Part shown: positions 17,091-25,888 of the stretch, in pieces | Position numbering within the stretch: the first letter of the stretch is position 1 | Layout of the letters: the number at the start of each line of letters is the position of its first letter | Assembly: GCA_036564135.1 (NCBI GenBank) | Contig: DATCLC010000119.1 | Span: forward strand, 32,518 to 96,517 | Direction: 5' to 3' | From: RSA11 sp036564135 | GTDB lineage: Bacteria > Actinomycetota > Thermoleophilia > Solirubrobacterales > 70-9 | DNA length: 64,000 bases | Notes under the pieces: generated by a model | Database searches by the model: none | Seen by the model: only the letters and a program-made list of their open reading frames with translations | Told to the model about the DNA's origin: nothing | Translations under genes and position numbers: made by a program

Positions 17091-18089
17091 TCAGCCCGTC
17101 AACCCGCCTGGGAGCAGGAGGAGGTCGGTGTGGTCGTCGGCGCCGCCGTAGCGCTCGGCCACGCGCGCCAGCTCGCTCACCGGCTGGGGCGTAAGACTGG
17201 TGCGCTCGCCCGGGCGCCCGAGGTCGATGAACCGCTCGTAGTGGGCGGCGATCAGCTCGCCGAGCAGCTCGAACCCACCGGCGGCACGCAGGCCGGCGGG
17301 CCAGTACTCCAGCACGACGGGCACCTGCGCCTCGAGGACCTTGACCGCGCCGGCGAGCGCGTGGCCCTCGTGGCCCTGCACGTCGATCCACACGGCGCCG
17401 ATCCCCGCCGGGTCGAGCTCGCCGCGCTCGACCAAGTCGTCGATTCGGATCGCGGGCACCTCGACGACCTCCGCCGCGGGGTCGGCGCCCGCGCCGTTGC
17501 TGCGCACGCGGTGGTCGCCCGCGTTCCAGTCCGAGCGCTCGAGCTCAAGCGTGCCGGCGCGGTCGGAGGCCGCCGCGCGATGCACCGTGACGCGGTCGGT
17601 GAGCCCGTTGGCCGCCATGTTGAGGTCGAAGAAGCGCAGGTTCGTGGGATCCGGCTCGACCGCCACCGAGCCCCCGGCGCCGAAGTGGGCGGTGGCGGTC
17701 AGCGTCGTCGTGCCGATGTTCGCGCCGATGTCGAGGAGGAGCTTCCCGTCGAACCCGGCCGGCCCCCCGAGGCGCGCGAGCGCCGCGAACGCCGTCTGCA
17801 TGAGCGGCCGGTCGTACAGCCCGAAGATGTAGACGATGCGGCTGATTTCGCGGTCGGCCGTGTTCAGGTGGTAGCGCACGCCGTCGGCGTCGACCGCGAG
17901 CGTGGGCGTGAAGTGCCCGGCCACCCGGAAGATGAGGTCGCGCGTGAGCGCGCGCCGCTCGTCGCCGCGGGCGCGCAGGAAACGCCGCAGGGTCCGCCTC
18001 CCACCCACGGTCGCTCTCAACTCCGCCAGCCTGGGCAGGGCGAGCGGCTCGATCGGCACCTCGGCGGGAATCTTGCTGTCGGTCCGCAC
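17091..18089 (-). CDS. FkbM family methyltransferase
   Basis: 332 residues. The SAM-binding motif is LLDIGANIGTTTLTATA (about residues 125-141), followed by AVEPDPTNLRFFDLNM and the FkbM-typical IRIDDLVERGELDPAGIGAVWIDVQGHEGHAL. Such enzymes O-methylate sugars or other small metabolites. With a polysaccharide locus in the window, a sugar substrate is plausible but not shown. The start is GTG 18089. No strong Shine-Dalgarno sequence or clear TAnnnT element is seen in front. It ends 4 bp before tgt. There is no signal peptide, so it acts in the cytoplasm. Confidence 0.87.
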   Translation of the reverse strand: MRTDSKIPAEVPIEPLALPRLAELRATVGGRRTLRRFLRARGDERRALTRDLIFRVAGHFTPTLAVDADGVRYHLNTADREISRIVYIFGLYDRPLMQTAFAALARLGGPAGFDGKLLLDIGANIGTTTLTATAHFGAGGSVAVEPDPTNLRFFDLNMAANGLTDRVTVHRAAASDRAGTLELERSDWNAGDHRVRSNGAGADPAAEVVEVPAIRIDDLVERGELDPAGIGAVWIDVQGHEGHALAGAVKVLEAQVPVVLEYWPAGLRAAGGFELLGELIAAHYERFIDLGRPGERTSLTPQPVSELARVAERYGGADDHTDLLLLPGGLTG

Positions 18090-18173
18090 GGCGATGGCGA
18101 GATGATGTCACGCGCCCTTGCGGTCCACGCCGACACGGGCGGCGTTACCTCACGCCCGCCGGAACCCAATCGA

Positions 18174-18213
18174 AAAGGGGCCGCCCCGGCCCTTGCGGTG
18201 GGCGGGGCGGCCC
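18174..18213 (-). terminator. Rho-independent terminator of hsp20
   Basis: GGGGCGGCCC (18204-18213) and its complement (18178-18187) make a 10-bp GC stem with a 16-nt loop. On the minus strand it is followed directly by TTTTCG. It lies about 30 nt past the hsp20 stop. Confidence 0.8.
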
Positions 18214-18241
18214 GGTCGGGTCTGAGCTCCGCCGGCCCGGA

Positions 18242-18718
18242 TTACTTCTCGGAGGCTTCGCCCTCGAGCGTGCCGGCCGTGATCTCGACCCGATGAGGCT
18301 TGCGCTCCGCGGGCTTCGGGACGCGGACTTCAAGCACACCCTTGTCGAACGACGCCTTCACCTGGTCGGGGTCAATGCCGTCGGGGAGCTGCAGCGTCCG
18401 CGAGAACGACCCGTAGGAACGCTCGACGCGTACGTAGCCGTCCTTGTCCTCGGTGTGCTCGGCCTTGCGCTCACCCGAGATCGTGAGGACGTCGTCCTTG
18501 ATCTCGACGGTGACGTCGTCGCGGTCGAGGCCCGGGAGGTCGGCCTTCACGACGAACGCGTCGTCGGTCTCAACCAGGTCCATGGCGGGCACCCAGCGCC
18601 GACGGGCGCCGTCGCCGTTCACCCGCGGTGAGCCAAAGAACGCGTCGAAGAGGCGGTTCATCTCGCCCTGGAGCACGTCCAGCTCACGGGCCGGATCCCA
18701 TCGCACCAGAGTCGCCAT
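18242..18718 (-). CDS. hsp20: Small heat-shock protein, Hsp20/alpha-crystallin family
   Basis: 158 residues. It binds unfolding proteins without ATP and forms oligomers. The alpha-crystallin domain runs from about residue 45 (MDLVETDDAFVVKADLPGLD) to about 138, with the closing signature FDKGVLEVRVPKP (G-V-L motif). MATLVRWDPARELDVLQGEM is a typical actinobacterial N-terminus. The start at 18718 is fixed by a near-perfect Shine-Dalgarno AGGAGGTGA immediately upstream; a longer in-frame reading from 18787 is leader. It is alone in its transcript, with its own strong promoter at 18788-18815 and a terminator at 18174-18213. Confidence 0.96.
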   Translation of the reverse strand: MATLVRWDPARELDVLQGEMNRLFDAFFGSPRVNGDGARRRWVPAMDLVETDDAFVVKADLPGLDRDDVTVEIKDDVLTISGERKAEHTEDKDGYVRVERSYGSFSRTLQLPDGIDPDQVKASFDKGVLEVRVPKPAERKPHRVEITAGTLEGEASEK

Positions 18719-18727
18719 CTCGTCACC
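18719..18727 (-). promoter_or_regulatory. Strong Shine-Dalgarno site of hsp20
   Basis: AGGAGGTGA on the minus strand a few bases before the ATG at 18718. It complements the 16S tail almost fully, stands out among many genes here that lack one, and decides the start. Confidence 0.8.
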
Positions 18728-18754
18728 TCCTGTCCGTTCAAGACTGTTCGTTGC

Positions 18755-18787
18755 CTTAGTCATGTCTGGCATAACAATCTTAGTCAT
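18755..18787 (-). repeat. Direct repeat ATGACTAAG in the hsp20 leader
   Basis: Two identical 9-mers (18779-18787 and 18755-18763), 24 bp apart, lie just downstream of the -10 box. They overlap the likely transcription start and are well placed for a repressor. Neither CIRCE nor HAIR consensus is seen. Confidence 0.5.
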
Positions 18788-18815
18788 TTCATAGCAGATT
18801 TTCTATCGCTGTCAA
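18788..18815 (-). promoter_or_regulatory. Housekeeping-type promoter of hsp20
   Basis: TTGACA (18815-18810), 16-bp spacer, TATGAA (18793-18788) on the minus strand, in an AT-rich patch that contrasts sharply with the surrounding DNA. It is the clearest -35/-10 pair of the window and gives a leader of roughly 60 nt. Confidence 0.8.
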
Positions 18816-18840
18816 AGTGACCAAGTAGCGGACGACCGGC

Positions 18841-18955
18841 TAGCTGGAGCGCGGCGAGTACAACCCGAGCGTGAGCCTCGCCCTGCGCATCGCGCGCTGC
18901 TTCGACGTGCGGTCGAAGCCGTGTTCTCCCTCGAGCCCTTCCCGGCGATCGCGTC
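18841..18955 (+). pseudogene. Remnant of an XRE-family HTH regulator (5'-truncated, frameshifted)
   Basis: In one frame the DNA reads LERGEYNPSVSLALRIARC then FDV, the C-terminal half of a Cro/CI-type helix-turn-helix as found in small YozG-like regulators. After FDV one base is missing. In the next frame the text continues VEAVFSLEPFPAI, which is exactly how such proteins end. The N-terminal half is not recognisable: stops (tag at 18836 and 18841) interrupt the frame directly upstream. So it is a decayed regulator between hsp20 and gpmI. The remaining spacer to 19117 holds nothing further that I can recognise. Confidence 0.6.
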
Positions 18956-19117
18956 GCGGTACCGCCAGGCGGCCGGGGCTGAGCGCCCCTCAGCTGATCC
19001 GCATGCGAAGCGGCACGCCCGTCGCCGCGGCCCCGCGCCCCGGTTTCAACCCGTCCCCGCCCATCGCGACGGGGGCGGCTGTAATGAGCCCGGCGCGCGC
19101 GTGCGCCGGATGCCCGG

Positions 19118-20658
<1,541 letters not shown>

Positions 20659-20662
<4 letters not shown>

Positions 20663-21420
20663 GGCTTCGCCGCCTCGCAGATCGCGAGGAAGTCGGCCGG
20701 GTCGAGCGAGGCGCCGCCCACCAGCGCGCCGTCGATCTGCTCGCGCCCGAGCAGCTCGGCGGCGTTCGCCGGCTTCACCGAGCCGCCGTAGAGGATGCGC
20801 ACGGCCTCGGCGGCCTCGGCGTCGATGCCGGCGAGCTGGCTGCGGATGAAGGCGATCGCCTCCTCCGCCTGCTCGGGGGTCGCGGTGCGACCCGTGCCGA
20901 TCGCCCAGATCGGCTCGTACGCGATCACGACCCGCGCGAGGTCCTCGGCGGCGACGCCGTCGAGGTCCGCCTCGATCTGGCGCCGCAGCACGGCCTCGGT
21001 CTCGCCCGCGTCGCGCTCGGCCTCGCTCTCGCCGACGCACAGGATCGGCTCCAGCCCGCGCTCGAGCGCGACCGCCACCTTGCGCGCCAGCGCCTCGTCG
21101 GTCTCGTTGAAGTACTGGCGGCGCTCGGAGTGACCGAGCACGACCCCCTGCACGCCGACGTCGAGCAGCATGCCCGCCGAGACCTCGCCGGTGTAGGCGC
21201 CCTGCTCGGCCTCGTGCATGTTCTGCGCCGCGACGCGAATCGGCGAGCGCCGGCAGCGCTCCACCGCCGCGGACAGCGACGTGTAGGGCGGGCAGATCAC
21301 GATCTCGACGTCCTCGAGATCGCCGATCTCGCCGATGAAGCGGTCGAGGAAGTCCTCGGTCTCCCCGACCGTCTTGTGCATCTTCCAGTTGGCCGCAACC
21401 AGCGGCGTACGCCCGGACAC
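20659..21420 (-). CDS. tpiA: Triosephosphate isomerase
   Basis: 253 residues. Interconverts dihydroxyacetone phosphate and glyceraldehyde 3-phosphate. The catalytic Lys is in VAANWKMHKT, the His is in LGHSERR, and the Glu is in VIAYEPIWAIGTGRTA; the phosphate-gripping ILYGGSVKPANA is intact. Start GTG 21420; an AAGGAGG-type sequence lies about 10-15 nt upstream in the 24-nt gap after pgk. It overlaps gpmI by 4 bp. A normal housekeeping gene of the glycolytic operon. Confidence 0.96.
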
Positions 21421-21444
21421 TCCCTCAGCCCTCCTTACTTCTTC

Positions 21445-22668
21445 CTACGAATCGGCCTGCGCCTCCGCGCGCGGCAAGAGCGCCGTCACACCCGGAAGCT
21501 CGCGGCCCTCCATCAGCTCGAGCGACGCGCCGCCGCCCGTCGACAGCCAGCTCACCCGGTCGGCGAGGCCGAACTGGGCGAGCGCCGCCGCCGAGTCGCC
21601 GCCGCCGACCACGGTCGTGCCGGGCGCCGAAGCGACGGCCTCAGCGACGCCCCGCGTTCCCGCGGCGAAGGGCTCCATCTCGAACGCGCCCATCGGGCCG
21701 TTCCAGAACACCGTCCCGGCGCGGTTGATCGCCTCGCCGTACGCCGCGACCGTCCGCGGGCCCACGTCCAGGCCCATCCAACCGTCGGGCACCTCCACGC
21801 CATCGAGCTCCTTGCGCTCGGCGTCCGCGGCGAAGCGGTCGGCGATCACGAGGTCGACCGGCAGCCGCAGCTCGCAGCGCGAGGACTCCGCGGCCTCGAG
21901 CACCTTGCGGGCGAGCTCGATGCCCTCGTCCTCGACGAGGCTGTCCCCGGTCGCGATGCCCTTGGCGCGGAAGAAGCTGAAGCACATCGCGCCACCGATC
22001 AGGACCTCGTCGGCCACGCCGAGGAAGCGCTCGAGCACGCCGATCTTGTCCGACACCTTCGCGCCGCCGAGCACGACGACGAGCGGGCGCTCGGGGTCAT
22101 CGCGCACCTTGGTGAGCTCGACGACCTCGCGCTCGAGCAGAAGCCCGGCGTAGGCGGGCAGGTGCTCGGCGACGCCGGCGGTCGTCGCGTGCGCGCGGTG
22201 GGCGGCGCCGAACGCGTCGTTCACGTAGATGTCGGCGAGCTCGGCCAGCTTCGCGGCGAGCTCGGGGTCGTTCTTGGTCTCCCCCGGCTCGTAGCGGCTG
22301 TTCTCGAGCAGCACCACCTCGCCCGGGCCGCGGTGCGCCTCGACGACGGCCTTCACGTCGTCGCCGACGACGCCCGGCGCGACCGTCACCTCGGCGCCGA
22401 TCAGCTCACCGAGGCGCGCCGCGACCGGCGCCATCGAGAGCGCGGGGTCGCGGTCCTTCGGCCGGCCCAGGTGCGAGACCAAAACGAGCGAGGCGCCGCG
22501 CTCGCGCAAGAGCTCGATCGTCGGCAGGGCGGCGCGGATGCGCGCGTCGTCGGCGACCTCGCGGCCGCCCTCGCCGTCACGCAGCGGGACGTTGAAGTCG
22601 ACGCGTACCAGGACGCTGCGGCCCTCGACCGCAGCGTCCCGGACGCTCGCTCGGTTGAACTCGCTCAA
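21445..22668 (-). CDS. pgk: Phosphoglycerate kinase
   Basis: 407 residues. Makes ATP from 1,3-bisphosphoglycerate. Landmarks: VLVRVDFNVPLRDG, LVSHLGRPKD, LLENSRYEPGE, VVLGGAKVSDKIGVL, FWNGPMGAFE and VVGGGDSAAALAQFG. The start is an unusual TTG at 22668 that shares TTGA with the stop codon of gap (22665), giving a 4-bp overlap. In-frame codons further upstream lie in gap and would add unrelated Arg/Gly-rich residues. The TTG plus overlap suggests reinitiation by ribosomes ending gap. Confidence 0.95.
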   Translation of the reverse strand: MSEFNRASVRDAAVEGRSVLVRVDFNVPLRDGEGGREVADDARIRAALPTIELLRERGASLVLVSHLGRPKDRDPALSMAPVAARLGELIGAEVTVAPGVVGDDVKAVVEAHRGPGEVVLLENSRYEPGETKNDPELAAKLAELADIYVNDAFGAAHRAHATTAGVAEHLPAYAGLLLEREVVELTKVRDDPERPLVVVLGGAKVSDKIGVLERFLGVADEVLIGGAMCFSFFRAKGIATGDSLVEDEGIELARKVLEAAESSRCELRLPVDLVIADRFAADAERKELDGVEVPDGWMGLDVGPRTVAAYGEAINRAGTVFWNGPMGAFEMEPFAAGTRGVAEAVASAPGTTVVGGGDSAAALAQFGLADRVSWLSTGGGASLELMEGRELPGVTALLPRAEAQADS

Positions 22669-23693
22669 GCGGCCGCGGGCTCGCGCTCGAGGACCTTGGT
22701 GGCCAGCTCGACGCAGCGGTTCGAGTAGCCCCACTCGTTGTCGTACCAGGCCACGGCCTTGACCATGGTCCCGTCGACCACCATCGTCGACTTCGCGTCG
22801 AAGATCGCCGAGTGCGGGTCCTTGACGATGTCCGAGGAGACGATGGGATCCTCGGTGTAGTCGAGGATGCCGGCGAGCGGGCCTTCAGCCGCCTCCTTGA
22901 CGATCTGATTGACCTCCTCGACCGTGGTCTCGCGCGAGACGTCGGCGACCAGGTCGACCACCGACCCAGTCGGCACGGGCGCACGCATCGAGTAGCCGTT
23001 CAGCTTGCCCTGCAGCTCCGGCAGCACGAGGCCGACCGCCTTCGCGGCGCCCGTCGTGGTCGGGATCAGGTTCAGGGCCGCGGCGCGCGCCCGCCGCATG
23101 TCGCGGTGCGGCATGTCCTGCAGACGCTGATCGGCCGTGTACGCGTGCACGGTCGTCATCAGGCCGCGCTCGATGCCGAGTCCCTCGTGGAGCACCTTGG
23201 CGAGCGGCGCGAGGCAGTTCGTGGTGCACGAGGCGTTGGAGATGATGTGGTGGTTCTCCGGGTCGTACGCGGCCTCGAAGTTGACGCCGAGCGCGACCGT
23301 CACGTCCGGCTCGGTCGCGGGCGCCGAGATGATCACCTTCTTGGCGCCGGCCTGCAGGTGCTTCGCGGCGTCGTCGCGCTTGGTGAAGCGGCCCGTGGAC
23401 TCGATCACGACCTCCACGCCGAGGTCGCCCCAGGGCAGGTTGGCCGGGTCGGTCTCGGAGCAGACCTTGATCTCCTTGCCGTCGACGACGATCGCGTCGC
23501 CGCGCGCCTCGACCTCGCCCGGGAAGCGGCCGAGGATCGAGTCGTACTTGAGCAGGTGGGCGAGCGTCTCGACGTCGGCGATGTCGTTGACAGCGACGAT
23601 GTCGAGGTCGATGTCGTCGCGCTCGTAGGCCGCACGGAACAGGTTCCTGCCGATGCGGCCGAAGCCATTGATTGCCAGCTTGACTTGAGCCAT
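22665..23693 (-). CDS. gap: Glyceraldehyde-3-phosphate dehydrogenase, type I
   Basis: 342 residues. NAD-dependent oxidation of glyceraldehyde 3-phosphate. NAD site INGFGRIGRNLFRAA, catalytic Cys in ISNASCTTNCLAPL, then RAAALNLIPTTTGAAKAV and WYDNEWGYSNRCVELA. Start ATG 23693 has a clear AGGAGGAAAC Shine-Dalgarno sequence 7-10 nt upstream. It is the first gene of a four-gene glycolytic operon, only 49 bp from the VOC gene. A single copy is visible here. Confidence 0.97.
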   Translation of the reverse strand: MAQVKLAINGFGRIGRNLFRAAYERDDIDLDIVAVNDIADVETLAHLLKYDSILGRFPGEVEARGDAIVVDGKEIKVCSETDPANLPWGDLGVEVVIESTGRFTKRDDAAKHLQAGAKKVIISAPATEPDVTVALGVNFEAAYDPENHHIISNASCTTNCLAPLAKVLHEGLGIERGLMTTVHAYTADQRLQDMPHRDMRRARAAALNLIPTTTGAAKAVGLVLPELQGKLNGYSMRAPVPTGSVVDLVADVSRETTVEEVNQIVKEAAEGPLAGILDYTEDPIVSSDIVKDPHSAIFDAKSTMVVDGTMVKAVAWYDNEWGYSNRCVELATKVLEREPAAA

Positions 23694-23742
23694 TTTTCGG
23701 GTTTCCTCCTGTCTACTTCTCTGAGGGGCGGGCGCGCGGGGC

Positions 23743-24105
23743 CTACGTCGTCCCGACCGCGATCTCGATGCGGTTCCCGTCGGGGTCGAGCAGGTAAGCG
23801 GAGTAGTAGGTCGGGCCGTACTCCGGCCGCTGGCGCGGGGGGCCCTCGTCGGTTCCGCCGGCCGCCAGGCCGCCCTCGTAGGACGCCTTGACGGCCGGGA
23901 TGCTGTTCGCGGCGAAAGCGACGTGACCGCCCCCCGGGACGACCGGGTGCCGGGTCGACGCGTAGAAGACGGGCTTCACGATGCCCCACGCGATGTGATC
24001 GGGCTCCTCGGTGAGCCGTCGCCATCCAAGCGCGCCGAGAACGGCGTCGTAGAAGCGGCCGCTGCGCTCCAGGTCCGCAACTTCGACGCTCACGTGGTGG
24101 ATCAC
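23743..24105 (-). CDS. VOC family protein (glyoxalase/bleomycin-resistance fold)
   Basis: 120 residues, one vicinal-oxygen-chelate domain. It starts VIHHVSVEVADLERSGRFYD, with a metal-ligand His early and GGHVAFAA in the middle, and ends YLLDPDGNRIEIAVG, whose final Glu is the usual fourth ligand. Substrate not assignable; members include lactoylglutathione lyases, dioxygenases and antibiotic-binding proteins. The start is GTG 24105; TAAGCT lies 7 nt upstream with no Shine-Dalgarno, so it is probably leaderless. Confidence 0.85.
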   Translation of the reverse strand: MIHHVSVEVADLERSGRFYDAVLGALGWRRLTEEPDHIAWGIVKPVFYASTRHPVVPGGGHVAFAANSIPAVKASYEGGLAAGGTDEGPPRQRPEYGPTYYSAYLLDPDGNRIEIAVGTT

Positions 24106-24112
24106 GGTTCCG

Positions 24113-24118
24113 AGCTTA
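24113..24118 (-). promoter_or_regulatory. -10 hexamer of the leaderless VOC gene
   Basis: TAAGCT on the minus strand, 7 nt before GTG 24105. Confidence 0.55.
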
Positions 24119-24120
24119 TC

Positions 24121-24146
24121 CGGGAGCGCCTCGGCCTTAGCTCCCG
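24121..24146 (-). terminator. Hairpin after the ABC exporter operon
   Basis: CGGGAGC (24121-24127) pairs with GCTCCCG (24140-24146) across a 12-nt loop, about 30 nt behind the permease stop. No T-run follows. The next base pairs already belong to the VOC promoter. Confidence 0.4.
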
Positions 24147-24177
24147 GCGACTCCCGTATCCCCCCGGACGGCGGGGG

Positions 24178-24951
24178 TCACGGGCGGCGGGGGGCCCACC
24201 GGAAGGCCCGCAGCGCGACGAGCAGGCCGGCGATCCCCCAGAGCGCGACGATCGCGAGGTTCCCCCACTCGAACCCGGCCCCGGTCGTCGCCGGGTCGAA
24301 GACGGTGAGCATCGCCTCGAAGGCGTGCCTCACCGGGAAGACCTCGGCCACCTTGAGCACTCCGTCCGGGATTTCGCTCTCGGGGATGAAGACGCCGGAG
24401 AGGAAATAGAGCGGCAGAAGCGCGACGTTCGCGATGGGCGCCGCGGACTCCTCGCTCGGGATCACGGCCGCGAGCGCAAACCCGAGCGAGCTGAACGCGA
24501 AGGCGATCACCAAGAGCGAGACGAGCAGCGCCGGAATCGTCTTCGTGGGGACGTCGACGCCATAGAAGACCGCCCCCATCGCGGTCACGAGCACGACCAT
24601 GAGCACGCAGGTGACGAACGAGTTGCCGACCCTGCCGGCGACGAAGACCCAGGCGGGCAGCGGGGTGGCGCGCACCCGCTTGAGGCGCCCGCTCTCGCGG
24701 TCGACCGTCAGGTTCATCGCGAGGCTCTGCGTGGTTGCCGAGACGATCGCGAGCGTCAGGATGCCCGGGACGTAGTAGGTCGAGACGCTGATGCCCAGCT
24801 CGGGGAGCGACTCGTCACCGAAGAGCCCCTGGAAGATCACCAGGAAGATGATCGGCAGGAGCACCGTGAAAAAGACCGACGCGGGGCTCCGCCAGAACAC
24901 GAGCACGTCGAAGCGCAGTTGGTGCCACACGAGGCCCGCGGCGGCCGTCAT
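24178..24951 (-). CDS. ABC-2 type exporter permease
   Basis: 257 residues with six predicted membrane helices: near 25-45 (SVFFTVLLPIIFLVIFQGLF), 60-80, 107-130, 140-165, 172-190 and 225-245. The last two flank the loop FIPESEIPDGVLKVAEVFPV, which is typical of DrrB/NodJ-like ABC-2 permeases. It pairs with the ATPase gene, whose stop overlaps this ATG by 4 bp (ATGA, 24948-24951). Such two-gene exporters move drugs, polysaccharides or lipids out of the cell; the cargo is unknown. A longer upstream reading frame is only read-through of the ATPase gene. Confidence 0.9.
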   Translation of the reverse strand: MTAAAGLVWHQLRFDVLVFWRSPASVFFTVLLPIIFLVIFQGLFGDESLPELGISVSTYYVPGILTLAIVSATTQSLAMNLTVDRESGRLKRVRATPLPAWVFVAGRVGNSFVTCVLMVVLVTAMGAVFYGVDVPTKTIPALLVSLLVIAFAFSSLGFALAAVIPSEESAAPIANVALLPLYFLSGVFIPESEIPDGVLKVAEVFPVRHAFEAMLTVFDPATTGAGFEWGNLAIVALWGIAGLLVALRAFRWAPRRP

Positions 24952-25865
24952 GCGCGCTCCTCCTCGCCGACGAGGCGCAGGTAGATCTCCTCCAGGGTGG
25001 GGCGCGTCACCTCGAGGCCGTCCAGCTCGACGCCGCGCTTGAGCGCCCACCCGGTGAGAGAGTTGAGCAGGCGCACTACGTCGCCATCGCGCACCACGAG
25101 CTGCCCGTTCCGCTCAACGGCGGCGCCGGCGACGTCCGCGGGGAGGTCGGCTGGCTCGATGCCCGCCGGGAGCCGGAAGCGCACGGTCGCCTCCTCCTCC
25201 GCGCGGCCCCCGAGGTCGTCCGGTGTCCCCACCGCGACGATCGTGCCCTTCGCGATCACGGCGACCCGGTCGGCAAGGCTCTGAGCCTCCTCCATGTAGT
25301 GCGTCGTGAGGAAGACGGTCTTGCCGAGGTCGCGCAGGCTGGCGATCACGTCCCAGAACTGCCGTCGGGCAGCCGGGTCGAACCCCGTCGTGGGCTCGTC
25401 GAGGAAGAGGAGCTCGGGGTCGCCGATGAGCGCCAGACCGACGTCAAGCCGACGCTGCTGGCCGCCCGAGAGATGGCCCGCGCGGTCGTCGGCCTTCTGG
25501 GCAAGCCCGACGAGCTCGAGCGTCTCCTCGACGGAGCGAGGGTTCGGGTAGTACCCCGCCCACAGCTCAAGCGTCTCGCGGACGGTCAGCACCGGCTCCA
25601 TGCGGCACTCCTGCAGCACGATCCCGACCCGCGCGCGCCAAGCGCGGTCCGCGTTCCCGGGGTCCTGCCCGAGCACGGCGACCTCTCCCCCGCTCCGCTC
25701 TCGGTAGCCCTCGAGGATCTCGACCGTGGTCGTCTTCCCCGCGCCGTTCGGGCCGAGGAAGGCGAAGATCTCGCCCGGCTCGACCTCGAGGTCGATGCCG
25801 CGCACGGCCTCGAACGAGCCGTAGGACTTGCGAAGCCCGCGCACGGAGATCGCTGCCGGGGTCAC
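24948..25865 (-). CDS. ABC exporter ATP-binding protein (DrrA-like)
   Basis: 305 residues. Walker A LGPNGAGKTTTVEIL, Q-loop IVLQECRMEPVLTV, signature LSGGQQRRLDVGLAL, Walker B LLFLDEPTTGFDP and switch His in LTTHYMEEAQSLAD. The extra C-terminal 85 residues match the daunorubicin-resistance ATPase type. It energises the adjacent ABC-2 permease. Start GTG 25865; a perfect-looking TAGAAT lies 9 nt upstream and there is no Shine-Dalgarno, so it is nearly leaderless. Only 23 bp separate it from the divergent glycosidase start. Confidence 0.93.
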   Translation of the reverse strand: MTPAAISVRGLRKSYGSFEAVRGIDLEVEPGEIFAFLGPNGAGKTTTVEILEGYRERSGGEVAVLGQDPGNADRAWRARVGIVLQECRMEPVLTVRETLELWAGYYPNPRSVEETLELVGLAQKADDRAGHLSGGQQRRLDVGLALIGDPELLFLDEPTTGFDPAARRQFWDVIASLRDLGKTVFLTTHYMEEAQSLADRVAVIAKGTIVAVGTPDDLGGRAEEEATVRFRLPAGIEPADLPADVAGAAVERNGQLVVRDGDVVRLLNSLTGWALKRGVELDGLEVTRPTLEEIYLRLVGEEERA

Positions 25866-25874
25866 GGGTCGGTC

Positions 25875-25880
25875 ATTCTA
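25875..25880 (-). promoter_or_regulatory. -10 hexamer of the ABC exporter operon
   Basis: TAGAAT on the minus strand, 9 nt before GTG 25865. It sits inside the 23-bp gap to the divergent glycosidase gene, whose own -10 must overlap it (CATTCT or TACGGT on the plus strand). Confidence 0.6.
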
Positions 25881-25888
25881 CGGTCGCG

